From positions 948,650-1,012,649 of the forward strand of contig OY986975.1 of NCBI GenBank assembly GCA_963920575.1: a stretch of 64,000 nucleotides of DNA, read 5' to 3'. The notes beneath the pieces were generated by a model. It was not told the DNA's origin. It searched no databases and saw only the letters and a list, made by a program, of their open reading frames with translations. The stretch is from Narthecium ossifragum (Eukaryota; Streptophyta; Magnoliopsida; Dioscoreales; Nartheciaceae). A program made the position numbers and the translations under genes. Positions 35,404 to 47,284 of the stretch are shown one piece after another; position 1 is the first letter of the stretch; every line of letters starts with the position of its first letter.

Positions 35404-36244
35404 ATGGCATTCTCCTCCTCCGTCCCATTGTTCTTATGCAAACCCAACCCCATCCCGATGCTATACCCATCTCGAGTTTCTTCCCAATCCCACTGGAAAC
35501 CACCCAAATATGTACGGTACCCCCGCCGCCTGGCTACACCGCCACCTGACTCTGGAATCCCTCATTCAAATCCATATCGAGAGCCGCCAAAGCTATCCAA
35601 CACTAAAGACGACGACCATGGCTTCGGTGATGGTGATGAAGAAGATGACGCCAAGTGGAGCCCTGATGAGCTGGAAGCCATCTCGTCTCTCTTCGAATGA
35701 GGAGGTCTCCATTAACTTGTAAAGAAATCAAGGGAGCGACCTCAACCCCTTCCACTCCCTTACAAGATCTGTCCTCATGGAATCCCCACGCCCAAGCCCC
35801 GTGTGCGTGCGGCGACGAGGTCTGTGCTTCGGCTCTGTGGGTCCTATAGCGATGGCGTCTAGAAGAATCCGGACGCACTTATCGATCTTGCCAAAGAGAT
35901 TGCAGGCCTCCCTGCCAATGTCAACGCCGGTGAGGTGCTCGACCATTGGTACACGTTCCTCCGGAAGGGCTCGTTGTCACTCAGTGTAAGGCAATTGGGT
36001 CACATGGGCCTGCCGGATTGGGCATTGCAGACCTTGTCTTGGGCTTAGAAGCATTGGCCGGAGTTCTTCCCTGATGACCGGATCCTCGCCTCGACAGTAG
36101 TTCTCTTGGCCGAAAATTGGAGGCTGTGACTGGAGACATAGATGGAGTATTTCTTGAGCTCGGCGAGTTGTAATGTCGCGGAGGCGATGGCGAGGGGCTT
36201 CAAAAGAGCAGGGCAATTGCATCGTGCCCGGAAACTTTGGCTAG
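35404..36244 (+). pseudogene. PPR array copy 13 (truncated unit)
   Basis: Spacing to copy 12 is 941 bp once the solo LTR is removed. Shared stops are present. A private GATGAAGAAGATGACG replaces GATGAAGACGATGACG. Confidence 0.88.
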
Positions 36245-36343
36245 TTTTCTTGATATGTGCTTTGGTTGGATTCCATGGTGAATCCTCATATGGTTGATAC
36301 ATCATTGCTGAAATGATCCTATAGTGAGCTCATTGGATGGGCC

Positions 36344-37530
36344 ATGGTGTTCTCCTCCGTCCCATTGTTCTTATGCAAACCCAACCCCATCCCAATGCTA
36401 TACCCATCGCAAGCTTTGTCCCAATCTCACTGGAAACCACCCATATATGTCCGGTACCCCCACCGCCAGGCTAGATCACCACCTGACCCTGGAATCCCTC
36501 ATTTTCCATCAAATACATATCGAGAGCCGCCAAAGCTATCCAACACTAAAGACGACGACCATGGCTCCGGCAATGGTGATGAAGACGATGACGCCAAGTG
36601 GAGCCCTGATGAGCTGGAAGCCGTCTCATCTCTCTTCGAATGAGGAGGTCTCCATGAACCTGTAAAGCGATCAAGGGAGCAACCTCAGCCCCTTCCACTC
36701 CCTTACAAGATCCATCCTCTTGGAATCCCCACGCCCAAGCGCCATGTGCGCGCGATGGCGAGGTCTGTGCTTCGGCTCCGTGGGTTCTATAGCGATGGTG
36801 TCCGGAAGAACCCAGACGCGCTCGTTGCTCTTGTTAAGGAGATTGCAGGCCTCTCTGCCGATGTCGACGCTTGCGAGGTTCTCTACAATTGGTCCATGTT
36901 CCTTCGGAAGGGCTCGATGTCGCTCACTGTAAGGCAATTGGGTGACATGGGCATGCCGGATGGGGCATTGCATACCTTGTGTTGGGCTCAGAAGCACCGG
37001 CTGGAGTTCTTCCCTGATGACTGGATCCTCACCTTGATAGTCGTGGTCTTGGCGGGCAATTGGATGCTGCGACTTCAGACATAGATGGAGTATTTCTTGA
37101 GCTCGGCGAGCCGTAGTGTCGTGGAGGCAATGGCGAGGGGCTTCATAAGAGCAGGGCAGTTGCATCATGCCCGAAAACTTCTTTTGTTGGCTAAAGATCA
37201 AAACATGAAGTTGGATGCGAGCATCCATGCGGATACAGGCTCGCATAGGCACTGTTGGATGAACTCGCACAGAGGGAGGAGCTCAATTTGAAGCCACAGG
37301 ACTACGCTGCCATTATGAAGGTTTGCATTAAGCTTGGTCAGATCGAAATCGTGGAGAACCTCTTCAATTGGTTCAAGCAATCTGTGAAGGATGTGATTGT
37401 TGTCATGTACGCTACGACGATTCATAGTCGATATTGTGACAAGAAGTACATGGAGGGATTGGCTTTGGTGTGGGAGATGGAGAGCTTGAACTTGTTGTTG
37501 GACCTTCCTGCTTATCGAGTTGTGATCAAG
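36344..37530 (+). pseudogene. PPR array copy 14: near full-length pseudogene at the right end of the array
   Basis: Extends past the unit breakpoint through most of the gene to YRVVIK, where it jumps into 3' flank sequence (AGTACTTTCAACTGCTTTTA), losing ~270 bp of C-terminus. Another deletion removes the codons between SIHA and DTG near 37230. It has the TGA after SLFE and the TAG in LETEME, but WAQKH is intact (CTCAGAAGC). Its 3' flank runs to ~38160 and contains a ~130 bp direct duplication (37795-37935 and 38020-38150). Confidence 0.85.
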
Positions 37531-38439
37531 TACTTTCAACTGCTTTTAATAACAGTGGTTACTTCTTTATGCTTTTTTATTTCTTCCGTGTCCTGGACTA
37601 TTTGAAACTGATTATGTCTATTGTTCTTCATTAGGATAAGACTTGTAAATATAAATCTCTTAACTGATAATGAGTGTATTGATGTGTTTTCGTGAAGTTG
37701 ACTGCAAATATTGAACCAGCTGGGAGTCATTGCTGCTCTCTCTCATTTTTTATTTCCTTCTAACATGAGAGCGTTACATTTAGAACAGTACTTTGTAAAA
37801 CAAGATAAGATAAAAAATAGCAGAGATACTTGGAGGAATCTAGTGTTGACCATGCATGTTTGGAGATATCTTTAGTATTGAATAGCATACAAGAGCTTTC
37901 ACTATTATGAATGGAACACTTTGGTGAGTATACATAAGATAAGTTCCTTTTGCATGAAAAGCATAGCTCTTTTTATTCATGATAACCTCTCCATCTAATA
38001 CTTCTTCTCTATATTATACTACAAGATAAGAAAAAAATAGGAGAAATACTTTGAGGACTCTATTGTTAGCCATGCATGTTTGGAGATTTCTTTAGTATTG
38101 GACAACATACAAGAGCTTTCACTATTATGAATGGAACACTTTGGGGAGTATACTGAATTTGTCCACAATACAGATTAAATGCAGCCAATTCATAAAAGTA
38201 TGTCCTTCTTCTCTAAAAGTGTCCTCTAAAGTTTTGTTACTTGAAACTGATAAGAAAAACTTCAAACCATACCGTACCTATCACCGATAGAATTCTCCCA
38301 GCCAAACGAATCACAATTCAATATGGCTGCCGAATCCATGCCGGGCTCCATCAACCCCTCGTCGTTGCGCGTCCATTGACCCCTCGTCGCCGCGCTCCAT
38401 TGACCTCTCGTCAACAATCACTCCATTGACCCCTCGTAG

Positions 38440-38785
38440 GAGTGGCGGGAGAGAGCAGAGCTGTCTGTAGGAGTGGCGGTGGTGGAGGCCGGAGGAGGGT
38501 GGGGTGGGGATGGAGTCCAGAGAAGGGCGCCGGTGGAGGCCGAAGGGGCGTGGAGGGCGGTGGTGGAGGCCAGAGGAGGGCGGGGCGAGGATGGAGTCCA
38601 GAGGAGGGCGCCGGTGGAGGCCGGTGGTGGAGGCCGAAGGAGGGCCGGGCGAGGATGGAGTCCAGAGGAGGGCACCAGAGGAGGCCGGGGCGTGGAGGGC
38701 GGTGGTGGAGGCCAGAGGAGGCGGGGGTGTGGAGGGAGATGGTGGTGGGAGGGTGGGGGAGGGGATTTAATCGATGGTATTAACA
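38440..38785. repeat. G-rich minisatellite
   Basis: Irregular repeats of GTGGAGGCC, AGAGGAGGGCG and GATGGAGTCCAGAG in units of about 30-65 bp. The long open frames on both strands here are by-products of the repeat and its lack of AT-rich stops. Confidence 0.75.
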
Positions 38786-39034
38786 TCGGTGGTCCCCACT
38801 CCCCCGATCCAACGGTCATCGGTTGCACCGGTTGATCAACCGATGTGGGGTGCATCGGTTGCCCCCCGAATCCATTTCCACCACTCCTCTCGATATAACC
38901 TGAAAAGTTTTTGGCATAATTATCGAAAGCTTATGATAATTTTTTTTATAAAGAGCATTTGGTAATCGGATGATGTCCATTACTACCATCATTTCCTTTT
39001 CTAAAAAGTTGGTTCTATTATCCAGACGTAGGCA

Positions 39035-39150
39035 TGGACAAAAGGCCCTAAAACCCGGGCCGGCCGGGCTTTGACCCGGACTAGACCCGGGCTAGGCCCG
39101 GCAGATCGGGCTAGGCCCGGCAGACCGGGCATAAGAGGGCTTAGGGCCCG
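39035..39150. repeat. GGCCCGG-rich repeat next to solo LTR 3
   Basis: Several copies of GGGCTAGGCCCGGCAGA-like words, probably the end of an unidentified transposon into which solo LTR 3 inserted; a GGCCCGG word also follows the LTR at 41889. Confidence 0.5.
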
Positions 39151-41886
39151 TGTGAGGACCCATTCCTCCAATCTGGTCCGACTGCGTTAGGTTGAGGGTT
39201 TGGCTTGTTTGGTTTTTGGCCCGGTTGGCCTTGTTCAACGATCGCTTCGATCGTTGTAGCTCCAAGAGCATTTTGGTAATCTGTCCTTGTGGAGTTGGGT
39301 TTCACACCCGTGTGTGCACACACTGTCTTGGATTTATGTATGTGATTGATTAGAACCTTAGGGGCGCTTTCGATCGGAAGATCGGAGCTCGATTAGGGAA
39401 GATCGAATCGGACGGCCAAAATTAGATCTCAGCTTCAGTATCAACCCCCCCCCCCCCCCCCCCCCCCCCCTCCCTCCTCTACTCCGGAGCTTCTTCCCCA
39501 CCATCGCCGGGCACCACCGCCCCTCTCTAGCTCCCTTCTCCTCTCCTTTACCCCGCGGCCTCGCCTTCCCTCTTCTTCCCTTCTCTTCCCGTCACGCGTG
39601 AACGGTGGACTCCCAACGACTCCAGGCGGCTCTCCGGCGAGCTGGAGACGACGAAGGCGACGGAGGACTGCGTTTTAACGATGGATTAGCGGCCGGATTA
39701 GCTTAGCAGTGGTAGGGTTCCTACCTTAACCTAGGTTCTGTGTGTTCTTTAGCTGTGTAATTATTGGTTCTTGGTTTTCTTTGTGTTAGATGCCTCCCCT
39801 AGGTTTGTTTAATTACTGTCCAGAGTTTCATACGATTTTATTGTGAATTGTTTGGGATTTTAGCATGTTTTTTCGGATTTCTTTGTGTGTTACGGATTCC
39901 AGCTCGATGAGCTGTGTGAGCATGATCTCGAGTAACTTTCAAGCTGAAAGTTATAGATCATCGAATCTACTTTCAATTCCACCTAGTTTCGTAATTTTTA
40001 GGGTTTTCTACGATTTGTGGTGGTTTTTCTTCGAATCTGCGACGAGGCAGTGATTAATAAGTAATTAGTGATTTTTAGGAGTTTTAATCATGTAATTAAT
40101 CAAATTCTTGGGCTGCATGTTTCTAATATGCTAATACACACTTGCCCAAGTTTAATTTGAAATCTAACGTTGTTTGGATGTCGAATTGCAAAGTTTTCGT
40201 CGCCTCTAACGGTAGTTTATTGTATCAATCCGAGATTTAGCTTTTTAGTGGATTTTCGATATTTTATCGTGTTTGATCCTTCGGGGTTCATGAAATTAGT
40301 GTTCCTAGTGATATCTAGGATTAGTATGTTCAAATTGGTATTTTTTTTACGGATAATTATCTAAGTAGCTTTCAATTTGTAGAACATGCCATGTTATATA
40401 TGTTAATTATATATATGTATTATATATGCATGTTTAAGCCCTATGTGAGGCTTGTGACTGAACCAAGGGAGTCATGCCCCTTGGGATGTTTAGATAGATA
40501 AATGGGCCGAAGGTGTGCCCTAGATTATGTAAACTGTATTTACTGTTATTATTGTAATTGTGTGGCCGGGGGTGTGCCCCGTTGTAGGAATTTCGGTTGA
40601 CGACCGTTTATAACATTGTAATGTCGAAATTTAGATTGAATATGTAGTTGCTTGTTAACGTTTTGTGGGTGTCGTGGTAATATTGTAATATTTAGTTGTT
40701 GCTTAGACCTTTGCTATGTCTACCCTTTTGGCGAGTTGTATGCTACGCCCAGCACTGTATAATAATTTATCATATTATTGCATGCTCGTAATCTTATCTT
40801 TGTGCGTGTGTGCATTGCATGCATTAGATGCATTTTAGGTTAGGACATGGGCGATGGGTTGATCGCCGATCCGAGGTCCTTGGGTAGCTTGGATCTAACC
40901 CCAGGACCGTGGTTGGGTAGCCAGGTTTAGGGCGAGATTGTTGTGCCATTGGTTTATCAGATCGTGGTTCTTGAGGTGTAGAGGTCGTGTCGTCTAAACC
41001 TGGCTACCCAACCACGGTCCTGGGGCTAGAGCTAGCCCCAGGACCGTGATTGGGTAGCCAGGTTTAGGGCGAGATTGTTGTGCCATTGGTTTATCAGATC
41101 GTGGTTCTTGAGGTGTAGAGGTCGTGTCGTCCTCCTTTGTCAAGCTTAAAGTGTGGGTATGCTTTACTTATCTGTTATTGAGTTAGGGATGCACTCGAGG
41201 TGCTCTGAAGTCCCTGATTACCTTGTTTATGTTTGGGGAGCGCTTGGAACCCGCGTGATCCCCGGCGTGGTTCACGATTGGGGAGCACCCAGAGCCGGCG
41301 TGATCCCTGTCGTGGGTGTGTGGCGATTGGGGAGCGTCCAGAGCCGGTGTGATCCCCGTCGTGTTTGCATACTTGTAGTTAGTTGCGCCTTAGGCTTGGC
41401 ATGGAGATGGTACAGTTGCAGTTCCCATTTCTTGAGTGTGACATAGAGTAGAACCCTACTGAGCTTTGTTGATTACTCCAACCCGGGCTGCGTTTGCAGG
41501 TGCAGACGCCAGCGCTTCCGTAGCTCCCAGGAGATAAGCTTTTGGCAGCGCGTTAACTTCTGGAGACTCTTGAGGTTACTGAAGATCTGATTGTACAGTT
41601 TGATAATTTTGTATGCAGTATCCCTTGAGGGTTAGTTTAAATGTATAATTTTCATCTTTGAGTAATTTTGATATAGATTTGTAAAACTCCGGGGTTTGTA
41701 TAATTATGTATAATCATGTAATCTTGTTTACTCAGATGTTAATGGAATTGTAAGTTTTTAAATTACAGTATTGCCATCAGAAGTCAAATATTTAAATTAT
41801 TGTGGTAATTGTTTGTATCGCGTCAGATTGGAAGTGAACAGGTGTAGATCCCTCCCTCACGTCCCAGTCCGGATGAGTTTTCTGGG
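39151..41886 (+). mobile_element. Solo LTR 3 of the gypsy family (right end eroded)
   Basis: Starts TGTGAGGACCC and shares with solo LTR 2 the GATCGGAAGATCGGAGCTCG block, the AGGCATTTT/GGTTAGG...GATCCGAGGT region and the GGGCTGCGTTTGCAGGTGCA block near 41486. The last ~10 bp (GGGGTGTGACA in solo LTR 2) are missing. A run of about 25 C lies near 39446-39470. It contains a 35 bp inverted repeat and a duplicated ~95 bp segment. Confidence 0.8.
40995..41066. repeat. 35 bp near-perfect inverted repeat with 2 bp spacer
   Basis: Arms 40995-41029 and 41032-41066 match at 34 of 35 positions around 'AG'. The right arm and following bases (to ~41132) also directly repeat 40898-40990, so a ~95 bp segment was duplicated with an inverted piece at the joint. 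Confidence 0.92.
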
Positions 41887-41889
41887 CCT

Positions 41890-42460
41890 CGGCCCGGAGT
41901 TTTTTTAATTTTTTTTTGAATTTTTGGATTTATACTATTATAATATATAAGATTACATTTTTGCCCTATATAAACGGTCAACAACGGTTATATTTCGATG
42001 GCAATTTTGACATTCGGTTTTAAAACTTTAATTTTGAATTGAAATCTTTTTTTTTTCTTTTTTTTTCCTTAAATGTCATCTAGAATGAGCGTTTTGCCCT
42101 CAATAAGAGTTTAAAAAAAGGTCATGTTTTAGGGATAATTTTGTTAAATGTTTCCTGATTTGTTTTTTGTTGTTTTAAAGTGTCATACATAATGACCATT
42201 TTGCCCTTAATAAATAGCCATAAACAGTCAAATTATCAAGGCACTTTCGTCATTTTTTACTTATATCTTATTTGCTCCAAAAAACGGACATATTTTGGGG
42301 ACAGTTTTGGGAATTGCTCTTCATATATGTACTCTATAAAATGGACTCATTGCCTTTAATTTGAACCCATATGTTCTCAAAATTGTTGAAGAGCTCTCTC
42401 TCTCTCTCTCTCCCTCATTCAAGCTCCGGGCTCCCAACTCTAAACATCCACTCTCCAACT
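41890..42460. other. AT-rich intergenic stretch with repeated word
   Basis: Words like TTTTGCCCT(C/T)AATAA and AATGACCATTTTGCCCTT recur near 42090 and 42195, and a (CT)n tract lies at 42393-42413. No gene is seen. Confidence 0.4.
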
Positions 42461-42589
42461 ACTCACTAGATGGATTCCTTCCCGTCGAGGTTTTCAGCAT
42501 GGGATGAGCAACCCATCAACCTTGATGAGGAGTCCACGCAAGGAGGAGGGCAAGGGAAAGTCGCCTTGTGGATTGGTTTTTTTGCCGGA

Positions 42590-42855
42590 AGTTTTGGCCG
42601 ATTGCCTTTAGGAGAAGGTTGCAGTCACTGTGTTGGGAGATGGCTCAAATAGGGGATGTTATTGTGCGCTTCATTCCGAGGGAGAAGAATGTTGTAGCGG
42701 CGCAAGATCAGCTCGTAACCTGGCTAACCAGACTTTTTGGTTGCGCACCAATGACCTTTTAGTTATGAGGCTGCTGGGTCTTGGAACTTAGTAACCGACT
42801 GTTGTATTTCTTTTTTTCACTAGCGCTCGCCTTGTCCAAAAAAAAAAAACAAAAT
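42590..42855 (+). pseudogene. LINE 3' end fragment (RNase H-like tail with poly-A)
   Basis: The frame at 42568-42762 includes SLCWEMAQIGDVIVRFIPRE, resembling the C-terminal RNase H-like region of plant L1-type LINEs. It is followed ~75 bp later by CTTGTCC and a run of about 12 A (42838-42850), consistent with a 5'-truncated insertion. Confidence 0.5.
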
Positions 42856-43803
42856 ACTGAAAACCTCTATATAAGACTAGTGGTGCCCCTGGCAGGGTAA
42901 CCACCAACCTCACCCCAATAATAACCACTCAATAACTACCTCTCACTAAACCTCTTTTAGTTTAGCATTATCATATCACATAAGCGTCATTTAGGATATT
43001 CTCTATCACGTAGGACAACACATTAACTTAATTAACTTAAAGAAACCATACGATGGCCTTTTCTTTTAATCAGACGGTGGTGAGAGTAGTTTCACCAAAA
43101 CTATCAGACGGCTATAAGAATGGTTGCTTGAATCCAACGATGGAAAATTTAGTCGATCCTCTTCTCCCCACCTTCCCCGATCCACTTCTTCCACCCCCGC
43201 GCTCCTCCGTCCCCTGTCGCCAACCACCTCTCTCTCTTCGCCGCTCCTCCTCCACCGATTCCAGACGCTGCTCTCTCCTCTCTCGCCGACCACCTCTCTC
43301 TCCGCCCCTTCTCTCAATCCCTCCTTGCGGAGTACGATCTGCTTCTCGGAGGTGGGGCAGCTGGTGGCGATTCGAGAAGTTGAAGGATGCCGAGGTTGTT
43401 GCTTGGCGGGGGCTTGATAGGGAGGACGGCGTTGGGGCCGCGGCGTGGTCGATCCTGGAGGACGGCGCAGTGAGAAGGAGAGGAAGGAGGGCCGGTGCTG
43501 TTCATTGGGAGAAGGTGAACGGGCCGAGTAGCCGCGGGAAGCAAGGCGAGGTCGGGAGGACGGCCGTGATGGGTTCCGGTGATGGGAAAAGGGAGAGGTG
43601 AGAGGTCTTTTATCTTATCTTAAGCATTAGAAGAAACCTTTTATCTTGTGATGGGTTCGCTAGGATGCTATTCTTCATCCTCATTTACTAAATGAACTTT
43701 TTTCTTGGATTTCATTTGATTGTTATAGATGTGTAGATTCAAATTTTGCAATTCTGCATCAATTACGTGATATTCTGATGTTTTTAAGATCTCTTATTTC
43801 CAG

Positions 43804-46800
43804 TGGGCTCTCTTTCTATGCTTGAGAGGCTGTCTCTCACAGGATATTTGTTATTGACATTGCCCACAACAGTTGGAGATCTGCCTAACGTGAGTATACA
43901 TTCGACAACTTCACTTAAATGACTTTTGTTACCCTATTTTAAGTCAAGAGTTACAAGTCAAATGCTGTCAAGAAACTTTTAGTTGTTTTCTTTAACTTTG
44001 GAACATTGCACTTTGATACCTAATATGTTTTATCTGACTGCAGTTGCTGCTGCATGCTACATGTGTCTAATAACAAGTTAAATTGATCTCTTTCAGAATC
44101 AATTTGGGGGATGTATCTCCTTGGAAGAATTGCAGGCAAATGGTACTCCCTGCTGTTTTTTCTAGTGGTCTAGACACACAGCATGAACATTGTTCTTCCG
44201 TATGTTATAATGCACCATGTTGTTGCGCTTCCAACCGAATCTTGGATAACCTTTACAAAGATAATTAGCATTGTATTGTCCATTTGTACTATTTTGTACT
44301 TGCCCTACATTTTCTTCCATAACCATTTTGCTAATGCTGTAATCAGTTATTAAAATTTGGTTTAAGATTTGCCGGCTGAAATATGTGGATAAATATTAGT
44401 TTCAAGACATGACCATTAGATATTTAGATTTAATGAGTATTGGCTGATCCCAAGCTTTATTGAGTTTTAGCTCGCAATAAATATGGATCCTTACATGAGG
44501 AGAACAAGGTATACTTTGAATTCTCATGTCAATTTATGAACTTTGTCAATGCAATTAATGCACAACATCCTGCCAGTAGTCACTGCATGCCATAAGAATT
44601 ATTGGTTCGCTAACTTTAGCAGTCCTACATGTGCATGTGTGTTTATACTTTGATTATGTTAGACTCTACATTCTTGGTTACTCTTTAACACATCAAATAA
44701 AATTGTTTCCTTCTAAGTTATTGGACGCTTTTAGATCACTCACTATTTTTCCTTGATGCACACTGATTTGCAGTTTGACTCAGCTCCTTGATAAAGAAAT
44801 GTAGATTTTTTTCTATGTTAAAGCATGTGAATTGTTAAGGTTAGACAATTTTAGGATATGTGTGGGCTGGCTATTGTGAATGGGTGCAATAGCTTGGTTT
44901 ATTACCGGGTTGCACTATCTACAAGATTATAGTTGAACTATCTTGGATCATTTTTTATGATGTGTTTTTATGGCATGCTGGATTTTTAAATGCATGCTCA
45001 TTGGTTTTGGTACAGAGCTGACGAGAGTTGAGGAAGATTGCCAAAGAGCTATTGAATTTCAAAGATGCTCTGTTAAGGTTAGTATATATTTGATTCTTGA
45101 CTCTGCCAAACAATTAGTTTGTTTTAAAGTTGAGGAATTCACCTGCTTTCAATTGTTTGTGCAACGGTGTTCGCATTCCAATTAGAGATTTCTAGCTTTC
45201 AAAGTTACATTTCATGAATATGACGATTTTGCACTCAAGATCTATGTATCATAGACATTTTGCTAATTTTTAAAACCATTACTTTTGTGATGCTTTCAGA
45301 GCTTAAAAACTCTTTTAATGCTACGTTCATGAATTTGACGATTGGGATTGTACTTCTCTTACTGCTTACATCCCTTTAAACCATCAGCAACCTGCCTTCT
45401 TCAACACCTCTCCCCTCTCCAAATTAAATCTTTGTCCTTCCTTTACCTTTTTCTATCTCCCCCTTTTCTAATCTTTTTCTTTTATTCTCTTCTACGTCTT
45501 ACACCTCTTTCTCAGCATATAGCCCAACTGTTGTTCGTGGAAGTTTCCCAATGTTACCAATTCAGCTGAAGGTTCTCATTTCTTAAGGGCTATGACGTAC
45601 CCATCCATATGCATAAATCAGATCTCATTTATCTCCTGAAACATGTACATTTTGCTCTTTGAATTCATTTCCATGCTCTTTGAATTCATTTCATTCTCAT
45701 GGTGCAACACCATTTTCTTTAATTCGTCCTTTCTTACTCTTTTTTGCATGTGTAGTTGAATTCTTCCTTTTTTATTCTTGATTTCTTCCTCTTGGCCGAG
45801 GATAATGTCAATCAACAATTAGAGGTCAGATAATTTAGAGTTGGATGTCTAAATTTTTTATTGTCATATTTTTATTTTTTTCCCTCGATTTGGTGGATCT
45901 TAAATGGGCCAATTGCCCTAAGATTTCATTGTGGTTCTTTATGATAGGCTTGGTACATTTGTTAGTAATTTGTTTTGTACAGTATCAAAGGGTTCATAGT
46001 TGGTATGTGGCAGACTCTAATTCCATAGGATAACAATTCTTTGTGTAATTGGATTCTTAACTTGCAGTGGCTAAGATCTATCCTAAAAATTTAGGACTGA
46101 GCAGTAGAATCCAGTACTAGGAATCATAGACTCACAATCTTAGAACACATGATTCAAAAAAACTTGGCATATCTCAAAATTCAGCACAGATCTTATAAGA
46201 GAAATATGTAAATCTATACTAACTCTTCACAGCTCATCTTAGATTCGGTTGCAAAACTCTGGATTTGCAGCGGCTGTGAAGAACTCATAATGGATGCTAA
46301 TTAAATGAAAGTTCTCATTAATGACAATAAATGCAGATGCAAATGGATATATTGCTATAGCTGTCTGGTAATGTTGCTTTATCATGGACCACATCTTTTT
46401 CAAAACCAATATTTTTGTTCTTCCTGTTGGGCCAAATCTTTTACTTTGACCTACTGCATTGCTCTAGAAATAGAAAACAGAAATTGGTCCTATTGTTTGG
46501 GTGGATCAGGAACATTTATGTCAATCCTTATTCCTCATTCAAGTATGTTCCTCCAAAAAGACAGCATACAAATATCAATGCTAGGCTTCCAATCTTCACT
46601 GATCAGGACTATATGTGATGTGCTTGCTACTGTATGATCATAGCTAACAGACTACAAGAAAAATTCTCTTCTTAATTAAGCTTCCTATTTTCAAGGGTTT
46701 GAACTCTTGGAAGGCTCTTCTTTGGCTATTAATTATGGAAATAACAAGAATCACATAGCATCATATCTCTCAAATCAACCAAAAGGGTGCCTTATCCACA

Positions 46801-47087
46801 AAACCTGTCTAATTTCGAAGGGCAAGCAAGTGCATTACATCCCATAGGGTTAATTGCTCCTTTCTTATGTTTCACACTATCCCTTCCTTTTGTTCACCAC
46901 TTATCATCATGTACACCCACGCGAAATGCGATACAAAATAGAGAGAAGTTAGTATTTGGTTCAAGTTATAGAAGGAAATGGTTATTCTAACAATAAATCA
47001 TGTTTGTTCATTTACATGTTGAATGATCTCCTCTTTATTTCTCTGCTTTCTTTTGTATAGGCCAGCAAGAGGAAGAAGCACCAGTAA
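43804..47087 (+). CDS. Small spliced LRR-like gene or gene relic (four phase-consistent exons)
   Basis: Four segments with AG/GT borders join in one frame: 43804-43889 (GSLSMLERLSLTGYLLLTLP...), 44097-44142 (NQFGGCISLEELQAN), 45016-45077 (LTRVEEDCQRAIEFQRC...) and 47061-47087 (ASKRKKHQ then TAA). LSMLERLSLTG, LPTTVGDLPN and CISLEELQAN are typical of leucine-rich repeats of plant intracellular LRR proteins, and the basic end resembles the RRRKKH-type tail I recall from that group. Most repeats expected between the first two exons are missing, so this is probably a deleted copy. The 5' end is not established; an ATG shortly before a GT at 43604 (frame ATG GGA AAA) would fit the phase. Function is unknown. 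Confidence 0.35.
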
Positions 47088-47157
47088 GAGTTGAAGCAGC
47101 AGCTCCCCTTCCCCAGACCTAATCAGTACTTGCATCCACATTCTTCAATTGGAAATA

Positions 47158-47185
47158 TCTCTCTCTCTCTCTCTCTCTCTCTCTA
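47158..47185. repeat. CT microsatellite upstream of the PPR gene
   Basis: About 13 CT units ending 100 bp before the PPR start codon, between the LRR-like gene's stop and the conserved PPR upstream flank that begins at 47221. Confidence 0.9.
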
Positions 47186-47284
47186 AATGACAATGGAATG
47201 CAAAATGAGGACTTGGTGGTGGATCCTTATATGGTTGATACATCCTTGTTGAAATGATCCTATAGCGAGCTCATTGGATGGGCT

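Noticed and set aside
38418..38855. Pro/Ser-rich 145-codon frame and Gly-rich frames on the other strand
   Set aside because: All come from the G-rich minisatellite; no start context or splice structure.
43053..43601. 182-codon plus-strand frame before the LRR-like exons
   Set aside because: Ser/Pro/Arg-rich, open in several frames, and its end phase does not join the exon at 43804. It may include a 5' UTR but was not called coding.
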